DNA of 64,000 nucleotides from Hyphomicrobiales bacterium (GCA_027483895.1 JAIXTP010000034.1:62001-126000), one strand, 5' to 3'; shown: positions 7,313 to 15,709, counted from the stretch's first letter. Numbers and translations are program-made. The notes: generated from the letters alone by a model not told the origin.

Positions 7313-7672
7313 TCATCGGAGGGAGCCGTCCAGGCGGCGGCGTTCGCGGCAGGTCCCGTCCGGCTTGCGGCCCGGAGTGCCGACCGGGCAGAGGCGATCG
7401 ATCCAATAGCCGCTCACTCCCAGATACGGAAAACCCTTCGATTCCATGCATGTAATGAAGAGGTCGTGGTCGGAATCCCGGCGTCGGGAGCGGAATTCCA
7501 TACGGGCGACGTCGTAGCGGCAGGCGCCGCGGGCAGCGGCGTAGGCGGCGTCGCCTCTGCCGCGGCGGTCGAAGTCGACGGTGGTTCCATAGTCGACGAC
7601 GGTGCAGCCGGCCGCCGCCCCCATCAGACCGAGAACGACGGCATTTCGAACGATTTTCGATTGCGCGGACAC
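7313..7672 (-). CDS. Small putative lipoprotein antisense within the GTA cluster
   Basis: The 119-residue product has an N-terminal signal with lipobox (LMGAAAGC, lipid-bearing Cys near residue 23) and a mature domain containing several Cys and the motif CMESKGFP followed by GYWIDRLCP. It would be anchored in an envelope membrane. The start chosen is GTG 7672, the only usual start near the signal; no good ribosome binding site precedes it. It diverges from the tape-measure gene with 19 bp between starts. I do not recognise the domain. CM-x-x-KGF-type motifs occur in many uncharacterised proteobacterial lipoproteins. Confidence 0.65.
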   Translation of the reverse strand: MSAQSKIVRNAVVLGLMGAAAGCTVVDYGTTVDFDRRGRGDAAYAAARGACRYDVARMEFRSRRRDSDHDLFITCMESKGFPYLGVSGYWIDRLCPVGTPGRKPDGTCRERRRLDGSLR

Positions 7673-7691
7673 GAAAGGGCCGGAGGACGCG

Positions 7692-8264
7692 ATGCAGCAG
7701 AATGGAGAGTTCGACCGCACGCCGGAGGACCTGACGAGACGTATGGGCGATCTGAAGAAGCAGAGCGATGCCGTCGCGAGTTCCATCACGGCCGCCTTCG
7801 CTTCGGGCGTGGTGCAGGGAAAGCGCTTCGAGGACGTGCTGAAGGGAATCGGGCTCCGGCTTTCGGAGTTCGGTCTCAAGCTCGCGCTGAAGCCGCTCGA
7901 GAATGCCATGGCGGGTTTTCTCGGGAACCTGTCGAATCCGACAGGGGGAGGTGCTGCGGGCGGCGGCTTGGGCGACGTGCTCGGCAGTCTCTTCAAATTC
8001 GAGAAGGGCGGCGTGGTGAGCGCGCCGACCTATTTCGGCGCGGGCGGTTCGCTGGGCCTGATGGGCGAGGCGGGGGCCGAGGCGATCCTGCCGCTCGCGC
8101 GCGGCGCGGACGGGGCGCTCGGCGTCAGGACCGAGGGCGGGGGGCGGCCGACGAGCGTGACGGTGAACGTGACGACGCCGGACGTCGAGGGCTTCAGGCG
8201 CTCGGAAGCGCAGGTGGCGGCGGCCTTGGCGCGCGCGGTGGCGCGGGGCCGCCGGGCCGGATGA
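7692..8264 (+). CDS. Short phage tail tape measure protein (GTA gp11-like)
   Basis: The 190-residue product sets tail length and is cleared for DNA passage. Its small size (RcGTA gp11 is also only about 220 residues) predicts a short tail. It starts MQQNGEFDRTPEDLTRRMGD, continues with amphipathic helices (DAVASSITAAFASGVVQGKR), a Gly-rich stretch at about 80-100, and the conserved FEKGGVVSAPTYFGAGGSLG and MGEAGAEAILPLARG segments of lambda-family tape-measure C-termini. GGAGG precedes the ATG. Its stop abuts the opposing DUF465 stop in TGATCA. Confidence 0.9.
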   Translation: MQQNGEFDRTPEDLTRRMGDLKKQSDAVASSITAAFASGVVQGKRFEDVLKGIGLRLSEFGLKLALKPLENAMAGFLGNLSNPTGGGAAGGGLGDVLGSLFKFEKGGVVSAPTYFGAGGSLGLMGEAGAEAILPLARGADGALGVRTEGGGRPTSVTVNVTTPDVEGFRRSEAQVAAALARAVARGRRAG

Positions 8265-8507
8265 TCAGGCCGCCGCGCGGAGCATGGCGGCGATCTCGTC
8301 CTTCAGCCTGATGCGCTGTTTCTTGAGGTCTTCCAAAACCTCGTCGGCGGCGGGTTCGACATTCGCCTCGATGCGATGGATCTCGCGGTTCAGGTGCTCG
8401 TAGCGATCGGCGATGCGGGCGAAATGCCCGTCCGACATCTTCAGCCGGCTGATCGCCGCCGCGTCATGCGGGAATTCCTCATGCAGGCCGTGGGGGACAT
8501 GGGTCAC
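8265..8507 (-). CDS. YdcH-family (DUF465) small coiled-coil protein
   Basis: The 80-residue product matches DUF465/YdcH: THVPHGLHEEFP, HFARIADRYEHLNREIHRIE and EVLEDLKKQRIRLKDEI. It is almost wholly alpha-helical and probably a coiled-coil hairpin. The biological role of the family is not settled. The GTG start at 8507 is supported by a strong AAGGAGG site about 8 bases upstream. It sits antisense between tape measure and distal tail genes and is not part of the canonical RcGTA set. Confidence 0.88.
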   Translation of the reverse strand: MTHVPHGLHEEFPHDAAAISRLKMSDGHFARIADRYEHLNREIHRIEANVEPAADEVLEDLKKQRIRLKDEIAAMLRAAA

Positions 8508-8602
8508 CGGGGGATCCTCCTTTTCGGATTTCTGACGGGCCGATGGTGCCCGAACGGCTCGGGTCGAGCCTTGACCGACGTCAAACCAGCGGGACCACGC
8601 GG

Positions 8603-9241
8603 ATGATCCAAGCGTTTCATGAAGTCCGTTTTCCGATCGCGCCCGGTCTTTCGGGCTCCGGAGGGCCCGAGCGGCGCACCGACGTGATAGCGACGGGATC
8701 CGGCCGGGAGGAACGCAATGCGCGCTGGGCCCATTCGCGCCGTCGCTACGACGTGGGATCCGGGATCCGGACGCTCGCCGATCTCGCCGCCGTCGTCGCC
8801 TTCTTCGAGGAGCGGCGCGGCCGGCTCATCGGCTTCCGGTTCCGCGACCGCGGCGACTGGACGAGCGCCTTGCCGGGCGTGACCCCGGGGCCGACCGACC
8901 AGAGGATCGGCACGGGCGACGGGACGACGCGCATCTTCATGCTGAAGAAGACCTACGGGCGGGATTTCGCGCCTTATGAGAGGCCAGTGCGCAAGCCCGT
9001 CGACGGCAGCGTCCGTGCGGCGGTGGACGGGCGCGAGCTGCGGGCGGGCGCGGATTTCGGTGTCGACGCGACGACCGGGACCGTGACCTTCGCCGCCGCC
9101 CCGGGGGCGGGGCTGGCGGTGACGGCGGGCTTCGCCTTCGACGTGCCGGTGCGCTTCGACACCGACGAACTCTTCATCGACTACGAGGCCTTCGAGGCGG
9201 GCGCGATCCCGAAGATCCCGCTCGTCGAAATCGCGCTCTGA
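8603..9241 (+). CDS. Distal tail protein, DUF2460 (GTA gp12-like)
   Basis: The 212-residue product belongs to the DUF2460/TIGR02217 family that caps the tail tube at the baseplate. Signatures are the N-terminal AFHEVRFP, the ERRTDVIATGSGREERNARW segment at about 24-43, FFEERRGRLIGFRFRDRGDW and the terminal IPKIPLVEI. ATG 8603 gives the usual family N-terminus; the frame continues upstream without a better start. Its transcript must read through the antisense DUF465 gene. Confidence 0.93.
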   Translation: MIQAFHEVRFPIAPGLSGSGGPERRTDVIATGSGREERNARWAHSRRRYDVGSGIRTLADLAAVVAFFEERRGRLIGFRFRDRGDWTSALPGVTPGPTDQRIGTGDGTTRIFMLKKTYGRDFAPYERPVRKPVDGSVRAAVDGRELRAGADFGVDATTGTVTFAAAPGAGLAVTAGFAFDVPVRFDTDELFIDYEAFEAGAIPKIPLVEIAL

Positions 9242-9278
9242 GCGGTCCCGACCTTCATTCCGTCATCAGGAGACGACC

Positions 9279-10157
9279 TTGCGGACTTTGCCCGACGGCA
9301 TGGCGGGCGAGGCGACGACGCTCGCCCGCTGCTGGAGGCTCATCCGACGCGACGGCGTCGTCATGGGCTTCACCGATCACGACCGCGACCTCACGGCGGA
9401 CGGAACCGTCCATCGCGCGGAAGCGGGCTTCGAGGCGGCGGAGGCCGAGCAGGTGCTCGGCTTCGCGACCGGCGGGGGCGAGATCGCGGGCGCGCTCGTC
9501 TCGGCCGGGATCGTGGAGGCGGACGTGCATGCCGGGCTCTATGACGGCGCGACTGTGGAGACGCGGCTCGTCGACTGGACCGACCCGTCGCGCCGCTTCC
9601 TCGTGGATGTCGGCACGATCGGCGAGGTGAAGCGGGGCGAGCACGGCTTCACCGCCGAATTGCGCAGCCTCGCCCATCGCCTCGACGAGCCGACGGGGCG
9701 CCTCTTCCAGGCGGGTTGCGCGGCCGATCTCGGCGATGCGCGGTGCGGGGTCGATCTCGGCCGGCCGGACTTCCGGGCGGAGGGGCGGATCGCGGAGACC
9801 GACGGGCGGGCTTGGGCGACGGCGGCGCTCGGCGAGGTCGCCGAAGGCCGCTTCACGCGCGGGGCCTTCGCCTTCACGAGCGGCGCGAATGCCGGGGCCG
9901 TGATCGAGGTGAAGGTGCATCGACGGGCGGGCGCGATCTCGAATTTCGCCCTGTGGCGGCCCGCGGCCCGGCCGATCCTGCCGGGCGACCGCTTCACGGT
10001 GACGGCGGGCTGCGACAAGCGGATCGCGACCTGCGCCTCGGTGTTCGACAATGTCCTGAATTTCCGGGGCTTCCCGCGCATGCCGGGCAATGACGTGCTC
10101 GCCCGCCGGGTCCTCGAAGGCGAGGGCGGGATGGACGGCGGGAGCCTGTTCCGATGA
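9279..10157 (+). CDS. Baseplate hub protein, DUF2163 (GTA gp13-like)
   Basis: The 292-residue product matches the phage BR0599/DUF2163 family, with CWRLIRRDGVVMGFTDHDRD near residues 20-40. Four cysteines occur as two pairs, in GCAADLGDARCGVDL (about 147-161) and AGCDKRIATC (about 244-253). Related tail-tip proteins (lambda gpL) bind an iron-sulfur cluster, and the same could hold here; that is inference. The start is TTG 9279, supported by AGGAGA eight bases upstream. The stop overlaps the gp14 start. Confidence 0.9.
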   Translation: MRTLPDGMAGEATTLARCWRLIRRDGVVMGFTDHDRDLTADGTVHRAEAGFEAAEAEQVLGFATGGGEIAGALVSAGIVEADVHAGLYDGATVETRLVDWTDPSRRFLVDVGTIGEVKRGEHGFTAELRSLAHRLDEPTGRLFQAGCAADLGDARCGVDLGRPDFRAEGRIAETDGRAWATAALGEVAEGRFTRGAFAFTSGANAGAVIEVKVHRRAGAISNFALWRPAARPILPGDRFTVTAGCDKRIATCASVFDNVLNFRGFPRMPGNDVLARRVLEGEGGMDGGSLFR

Positions 10158-10588
10158 GGCCGTCTTCCGCGATGATCGTCGCCGAGGCGCGGCGCTGGAT
10201 CGGCACGCCCTATCGCCACCGCGCCTCGCTGCGCGGGGTGGGCTGCGACTGTCTGGGGCTGGTGCGCGGGATCTGGCGCACCTTCTACGGGCCCGAGCCG
10301 GAGACCGCGCCGCTCTATTCGCCCGATTGGGCCGAAGCCGCGGGCGAGGAGACGCTTTACGCCGCGGGGCTGCGCCATCTCGTGCCCGTGGCGGTCGAAG
10401 CCTTCGCGCCGGGGGACGTGCTGATGTTCCGCTGGCGGGAGGGCGCGCCCGCCAAGCATGTCGGCATCGCCGCTTCGGGCGCGGCGCTCGTCCATGCCCA
10501 TGACGGCGCGGGCGTGGCCGAGACGCCGTTCGGCATCTGGCGGCCGCGCCTCGCCTACGCCTTCCGCTTTCCGGAGATCCGCGCATGA
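10154..10588 (+). CDS. NlpC/P60-type tail peptidase (GTA gp14-like)
   Basis: The 144-residue product is a tail-associated NlpC/P60 protein expected to cut peptidoglycan peptides during DNA delivery. Likely catalytic residues are Cys33 in GCDCLGLVRG and His102 in KHVGI, with His114/His116 behind. TPYRHRAS and the GDVLMF strand are typical. ATGA overlaps join it to both neighbours, fixing the start. Confidence 0.92.
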   Translation: MRPSSAMIVAEARRWIGTPYRHRASLRGVGCDCLGLVRGIWRTFYGPEPETAPLYSPDWAEAAGEETLYAAGLRHLVPVAVEAFAPGDVLMFRWREGAPAKHVGIAASGAALVHAHDGAGVAETPFGIWRPRLAYAFRFPEIRA

Positions 10589-13500
10589 CGACCATCGTGT
10601 TGCAGGCCGCGGGCGCCGCCGTGGGCGGGGCCTTGGGCGGACCCATGGGGGCCGTGCTGGGCCGCGCCGCGGGCGGGATCGCGGGCGCCTTCGTCGACCG
10701 CGCGCTCATGGGCGGCGGCGGGCCGCGCCGGACGGAGGGGCCGCGGCTCGCGGAAATGCCGGGGACGGGCTCGACGGAAGGGGCGCCGGTGCCGCGCGTC
10801 TACGGCCGGGCGCGGATCGGCGGCGAACTGATCTGGGCGACGCGCTTCGAGGAGGCGGTGACCGAGACGGTGCGCAAGCAGAAGGGCGGCGGCAAGGGCG
10901 GCGGCGGCGCGAAGAGCGTGACGCGCACCTATTCCTATTACGGGAATTTCGCCGTGGGCCTCTGCGAAGGGCCGATCGGCTTCGTGCGGCGCATCTGGGC
11001 CGACGGAAAGCTCCTCGACCGCGCGGGGCTCGTCGTGCGGGTCCATCGCGGCGGCGAGGACCAGATGCCCGACCCCCTGATCACGGCCAAGGAGGGCGCC
11101 GAGGCGACGCCCGCCTTCCGCGGTACGGCCTATGTCGTGTTCGAGCGGTTTCCGCTGGCCGATTACGGCAACCGCATCCCCCAATTCAGCTTCGAGGTGG
11201 TGCGGCCGGTCGACGGCGTGGGGCGGATGCTGCGCGCGATCGACCTGATCCCCGGCGCGGGCGAATTCGCTTATGAGCCCTCGCCCGTCTCGCGGGATTT
11301 CGGCGGGGGCCGCTCGGCCTCCGAGAACCGGCACGACCTTTCGGCGGAGAGCGACTGGCAGGGATCGCTCGACGCGCTGCAGGCGCTGTGCCCGAACCTG
11401 CGCCATGTCGCGTTGGTCGTGTCGTGGTTCGGCGACGATCTCGATGCGGGCCGCTGCACGATCGCCCCGCGCGTCGACCGGCGCGACAAGGCGACCATCG
11501 GCGCGGAATGGTCCGTCGCGGGGCTCGGGCGCGGGGCGGCGCGGGAGACGAGCCGGGTGGACGACAAGCCCGCCTATGGCGGCACGCCTTCCGACGCCTC
11601 CGTGATCCGCGCGATCCGGGACCTGAAGGCGCGCGGGCTCGGCGTGACGCTCTACCCGTTCTGCATGATGGACGTCGCCGCCGGGAACGGCAGGCCGGAT
11701 CCTTGGACCGGCGCGCCCTCCCAACCCGCCTATCCGTGGCGCGGGCGGATCACCTGCAGCCCCGCGCCGGGGCGGGCGGGATCGCCCGACGGGACGCCCG
11801 CGGCCGCTACCGCCGCGGCGGCGTTCTTCGGCACCGTCGCGCCGGGCGACTTCGCGCTGCGCGGGGAGCGGGTGGAATGCGCCAAGCCCCAGGAATGGAG
11901 CTGGCGGCGGCTGGTGCTGCATTGCGCGGCGCTGGCACAGGCGGCGGGCGGGGTCGATACGCTCGTGATCGGATCCGAACTCGTGGGCCTGACGCGGGTT
12001 TCGAGCGGACCGGGCGTCTACCCGGCCGCGGCGCATCTCGCCGGCCTCGCCGCCGACGCGAAGGGCATGCTGCCGGGGACGAAGATCGTCTATGCGGCGG
12101 ACTGGACCGAATACGGCGGATACGCGCCGAAGGCGGGCGAGCTGCGCTTTCCGCTCGACCCGCTCTGGGGATCGGCCGCGTTGGATGCCGTCGGGATCGA
12201 CGCCTATTGGCCGCTTTCGGACTGGCGCGACGGGCCGCTGCATGCGGATGCGGGCCTCGGCCGCGACGGCAAGGACCTCGATTATCTCGAACGCGGCGTC
12301 GCCGGCGGGGAGGGCTTCGACTGGTACTATCGGGATGCGGCGGCGCGAGCGGCGCAGGAGCGCGTTCCGATCACCGACGGGCTCGGCCGGCCGTGGGTGT
12401 GGCGGGTGAAGGATCTCGTCGGCTGGTGGAGCCATGCGCATGTCGAGCGCGTCGACGGGGTCGAACGCAAGACCGCGACCGCGTGGAAGCCGCGCGGCAA
12501 GCCGATCTGGCTGACCGAATTCGGCTGCCCGGCCGTCGACAAGGGCGCCAATGCGCCGAACATGTTTCCCGATCCGAAATCCGCCGAAGGCGGCTTGCCG
12601 TGGTTTTCGGCCGGCCATCGCGACGACCTCATGCAGCTGAGGGCGGTCGAGGCGGTGCTGTCGCATTTCGATCCGCGGCTCGGGGCGCGCGAGGCGGACA
12701 ACCCGGTCTCCGAGGTCTACGGAGCGCGGATGGTCGATCCCGATCGGCTCTATGCCTGGGCTTGGGACGCGCGGCCTTTCCCGGCCTTTCCCGCGCAGAG
12801 CGGCGAATGGGCGGACGCGGCGAACCACGCGACCGGTCATTGGCTGACGGGCCGGCTCGAAGGCGTGCCGATCGAAAGGCTGATCCCGGCTGTGCTCGAC
12901 GATGCGGGCGCGCCCGTCGCGGGCGAGGTGCTGCATGACGGATTTCTCGACGGCTTCGTCGTCGACCGGCCGATGTCGGTGCGGGCGGCGCTGGAGCCTC
13001 TGGCGGAGGTGCATGCCTTCGACGCTTCGACCGCGGGCGGCGAACTCCGCTTCCGCGGACGCGGCGGCGGGCCGGTGCTGCGGCTCTCGCCCGACGATCT
13101 CGTGCCCGACAAGAACGGCGTGCTGATCGACCTGCAACGGACGCAGGAAAGCGAATTGCCGCGCGAGGTGAAGCTGGCCTTCGCCGACGGGGAGGCGGAT
13201 TACCGCCGCGCGAGCGTGCTCTCGCGCCGCCTTTCGGGCGGAAGCCGTGGCACCGACCAGCTCGATCTCGCGGCCGTTACGACCCGGGGCGAGGCGCAGC
13301 GCATCGCGGACATCCGGCTGCACGAGACATGGGCCGCCCGCGACGCGGCGCGCTTCCGGTTGCGGCCGGGCCTGATCGGGGTCGAACCGGGCGACGTGGT
13401 GGAACTGCCGGTCGACGGGGATTTCCGTTGCTTCCGCGTGGTCCGGATCACGGACCGCGGCGAACGCGTCGTGGAGGCGGTATCGACCGAGCCTTCGGTG

Positions 13501-14493
13501 CATGCGGCGCCGCCGGGCCCGCCTGAGGCGCGCATCGAGACGGCCCCCGCGCTGCCCGGCCCGGCGCTCGCGGTGGTGCTGGACCTGCCGGTGCCGCGGG
13601 GAACGCCGACGGTGCTGCAGGCGCTGGCGGTCCATGCCGATCCTTGGCCGGGCGGGTTCACGCTGATGCGTTCGAGCGACGGGACGAGCTTCGCCGCGAC
13701 GGCTTCGGTCGACGTGCCGGCGCTGATCGGCCGGACGATCCACGATTTCGGTGCGGGACCGCTCTGGCGGTGGGACGAGGGCAATGCGCTCGTCGTGCGT
13801 TTCGAGGGCGAGGACCCCTCCGGAGAGGGCGATGCGGCGGCCCTTGCCGGCGAAACCGCGCTCGGCGTGCTCGGCCCGGACGGGCTGTGGGAGGTGGTGA
13901 GCTTCGCGCGGTCGGACGTGATCGGCCCGCGGACGAAGCGCTTCACGCGGCTTCTGCGCGGGCTCGGCGGTTCGGAGCCCGGCGCGGGACGGGCGGTGCC
14001 TGCGGGCGCGCGGGTGGTCGCGCTCGACGGCGCGGCGGTGCCGCTCGCGGCCGGGCTCGATGCGGTGGGCTCCGCCTTTTTCTGGCGGCTCGTGCCGGCC
14101 GGTCGCGATCACGGCGACCGGGCGACCGTCGCCTTCTCGACCGCTGCGGGAGATGCGGCGCTGCGCCCGCTCGCTCCCGTGCGCGTGACGGGCGTGCGGA
14201 CGTCCGAGGGCGTGCTCTTCCGCTGGATCCGCCGCGCGCGGAGCGGCGGGGACGGATGGGATCTCGCGGAAATCCCGCTCGACGAGAGCGAGGAACGCTA
14301 CGTGCTCGAACTCGCCGCCGGATCGCGCGGGCTGCGCCGGGTCGAAACGCGCCTTTCCGAATGGCTCTACCCGGCCGCGGACGAGATCGCCGACCACGGC
14401 GCTCCGCTCCCGTCGCATCGGCTGCGCGTGGCGCAGGAGAGCCCTTCGATCGGGACCGGCGCATTCGCCGAAGTGACCGTGACGCTGCGCTGA
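10585..14493 (+). CDS. Baseplate megatron protein with GTA TIM-barrel domain (gp15-like)
   Basis: The 1302-residue product is close in length to RcGTA gp15 and should form the baseplate hub, reaching toward the host surface. The first 45 residues are Gly/Ala-rich and hydrophobic. A TIM-barrel region follows, about residues 430-730 (VDTLVIGSELVGLTRV, then YAADWTEYGGYAP, GIDAYWPLSDWRDG and LTEFGCPAVDKG). A phage-tail domain lies at about 790-960 (GEVLHDGFLDGFVVDRPM onward), and the C-terminal third is beta-rich. The start overlaps the gp14 stop. A long open frame on the opposite strand is a GC artefact. Confidence 0.93.
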   Translation: MTTIVLQAAGAAVGGALGGPMGAVLGRAAGGIAGAFVDRALMGGGGPRRTEGPRLAEMPGTGSTEGAPVPRVYGRARIGGELIWATRFEEAVTETVRKQKGGGKGGGGAKSVTRTYSYYGNFAVGLCEGPIGFVRRIWADGKLLDRAGLVVRVHRGGEDQMPDPLITAKEGAEATPAFRGTAYVVFERFPLADYGNRIPQFSFEVVRPVDGVGRMLRAIDLIPGAGEFAYEPSPVSRDFGGGRSASENRHDLSAESDWQGSLDALQALCPNLRHVALVVSWFGDDLDAGRCTIAPRVDRRDKATIGAEWSVAGLGRGAARETSRVDDKPAYGGTPSDASVIRAIRDLKARGLGVTLYPFCMMDVAAGNGRPDPWTGAPSQPAYPWRGRITCSPAPGRAGSPDGTPAAATAAAAFFGTVAPGDFALRGERVECAKPQEWSWRRLVLHCAALAQAAGGVDTLVIGSELVGLTRVSSGPGVYPAAAHLAGLAADAKGMLPGTKIVYAADWTEYGGYAPKAGELRFPLDPLWGSAALDAVGIDAYWPLSDWRDGPLHADAGLGRDGKDLDYLERGVAGGEGFDWYYRDAAARAAQERVPITDGLGRPWVWRVKDLVGWWSHAHVERVDGVERKTATAWKPRGKPIWLTEFGCPAVDKGANAPNMFPDPKSAEGGLPWFSAGHRDDLMQLRAVEAVLSHFDPRLGAREADNPVSEVYGARMVDPDRLYAWAWDARPFPAFPAQSGEWADAANHATGHWLTGRLEGVPIERLIPAVLDDAGAPVAGEVLHDGFLDGFVVDRPMSVRAALEPLAEVHAFDASTAGGELRFRGRGGGPVLRLSPDDLVPDKNGVLIDLQRTQESELPREVKLAFADGEADYRRASVLSRRLSGGSRGTDQLDLAAVTTRGEAQRIADIRLHETWAARDAARFRLRPGLIGVEPGDVVELPVDGDFRCFRVVRITDRGERVVEAVSTEPSVHAAPPGPPEARIETAPALPGPALAVVLDLPVPRGTPTVLQALAVHADPWPGGFTLMRSSDGTSFAATASVDVPALIGRTIHDFGAGPLWRWDEGNALVVRFEGEDPSGEGDAAALAGETALGVLGPDGLWEVVSFARSDVIGPRTKRFTRLLRGLGGSEPGAGRAVPAGARVVALDGAAVPLAAGLDAVGSAFFWRLVPAGRDHGDRATVAFSTAAGDAALRPLAPVRVTGVRTSEGVLFRWIRRARSGGDGWDLAEIPLDESEERYVLELAAGSRGLRRVETRLSEWLYPAADEIADHGAPLPSHRLRVAQESPSIGTGAFAEVTVTLR

Positions 14494-14509
14494 ATCAGGA
14501 GAAAGCGAC

Positions 14510-15709
14510 ATGACCGATACCGCCCGGCTGGGCCTGCCGCTGCTCGCGGCGGGGCAAGCGCAGAAGCACGTCACCCACAACGAGGCGCTCGCGCTGATCG
14601 ATGCGCTCGTCCAGATGCGGCTCGAAGGGCTCGACCGGAACGACCCGCCCGGAACGCCCGCCGAGGGCGCGGCCTATGCCGTGGGCTCCGCGCCGACCGG
14701 GGCGTGGGCGGGACGGGCGGGCACGGTCGCGCTGCGGTCGGGCGGCGCTTGGCGCTTCCTTGCGCCCGCGGAGGGCTGGACGGCGTGGGACGGCGGCACC
14801 GGACGCGTCGTGATCCGCGCCGGCGGTGAATGGAAGAGCGCCGACGCGCTGATCCGGGCGTTGAGCGATCTCGATACGCTCTCTTTGGGGACCGGACCCG
14901 ATCCGAACAACCGGCTTTCGGTGAAGGCGCGCTCGGCACTGTTCTCCGCGCCGGGGAACGAGGGCGCGGACGCAAGCCTGCGCGTCGTCTTCAACCGCGG
15001 GGCGGCGGGCGGCAGCGCGACGCATCTCTTCCAGTCGAACTGGTCGGGACGGGCCGAGACCGGGCTTGCGGGCGACGACCGCTGGCGGCTGAAGGTTTCG
15101 GCGGACGGGGCGACCTGGCGCGAAGCCATCACGGCCGATCCCGCCAAGGGCTCCGTGCGCATCGACGCGCTGACGAGCGGACGGGACGGCCCGGGCTTCG
15201 GCGGCCGGATCGAGATCGGGTACGGCGACGCGCGGCCCGCTCTCGTGTGTCTCGATGCGGGCGCGGTCGGCTCGACGGGCAACGCGGCCGTGTTCCGCCG
15301 CGGAACCGCCGTGGTCGGGAGCATCACGACGACGCCGGCGGGAACCGTCTACGGGAGCGTCTCGGACGCGCGGCTCAAGCGCGACGTGACGCCCATCGCG
15401 GATGCGCTCGAACGTCTCGCGGTGTTGAAGCCGTGCCGTTTCGCTTTCTCGACGGATGCCGAGCGGAGGTTCGACGGCTTTCTCGCGCATGAAGCCGCCC
15501 GAGCGGTGCCGGAAGCGGTGACGGGCACGCCGGATGCGGTGGACGGCGACGGCATGCCCGTGCCGATGACGCTCGATCTCGCGCGGCTGGTGCCGCTTCT
15601 GACAGCTTGCGTTCAGGAATTGGCCGCTAGGGTGGAGGCTCTTGAACGGAAGCGGGACAGGTGGGCAGAGTGCGCCCGGGTCCCGGAGGGGCCGCCGGAG
15701 TCGGCATGA
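14510..15709 (+). CDS. Tail fibre: DUF2793 N-terminus with peptidase S74 chaperone
   Basis: The 399-residue product opens with DUF2793 (LPLLAAGQAQKHVTHNEAL, residues 8-26), the usual particle-attaching part of GTA/prophage fibres. A beta-rich central part follows. An intramolecular chaperone of the S74 family begins near SDARLKRDVTPI (about residue 284), with the later GFLAHEAAR motif and a C-terminal coiled coil. S74 domains trimerise the fibre and then cut themselves off, with the Ser of SDARLK as nucleophile. A good AGGAGA site precedes the ATG. This is the last GTA gene and overlaps the next start. Confidence 0.87.
   Translation: MTDTARLGLPLLAAGQAQKHVTHNEALALIDALVQMRLEGLDRNDPPGTPAEGAAYAVGSAPTGAWAGRAGTVALRSGGAWRFLAPAEGWTAWDGGTGRVVIRAGGEWKSADALIRALSDLDTLSLGTGPDPNNRLSVKARSALFSAPGNEGADASLRVVFNRGAAGGSATHLFQSNWSGRAETGLAGDDRWRLKVSADGATWREAITADPAKGSVRIDALTSGRDGPGFGGRIEIGYGDARPALVCLDAGAVGSTGNAAVFRRGTAVVGSITTTPAGTVYGSVSDARLKRDVTPIADALERLAVLKPCRFAFSTDAERRFDGFLAHEAARAVPEAVTGTPDAVDGDGMPVPMTLDLARLVPLLTACVQELAARVEALERKRDRWAECARVPEGPPESA

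Larger units (their letters stand above)
6816..7850. repeat. Degenerate tandem duplication of an antisense lipoprotein plus tape-measure 5' end
   Basis: Two units of about 500 bp lie head to tail. Unit 1 (about 6816-7310) and unit 2 (7313 to about 7850) each hold a minus-strand lipoprotein frame followed by the plus-strand start of the tape-measure gene. The lipoprotein C-termini agree at about 57 of 69 residues by eye. The tape-measure segments share AAFASGVVQGKRFE and VLKGIG. Unit 1 has decayed at both genes. Confidence 0.85.

Noticed and set aside
7456-7690. Plus-strand frame running through the second lipoprotein region as a gene
   Set aside because: The minus-strand frame has the lipobox and a paralogue, so the plus-strand reading is its shadow.
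10555-14580. A very long open frame on the minus strand opposite the baseplate gene (about 1340 codons)
   Set aside because: It is an antisense GC-codon artefact: composition is Arg/Pro/His-rich without domains, while the plus strand matches a known family end to end. The same holds for the long frames opposite glnE, pepN, xdhB and the PAS kinase.
491-15709. Interpretation as an ordinary prophage
   Set aside because: No integrase, repressor, replication or lysis genes and no attachment-site repeats are visible, and the gene set and sizes (short tape measure, gp10/gp10.1, 1302-residue hub) match the RcGTA type. A decayed prophage cannot be fully excluded because the left side is cut.
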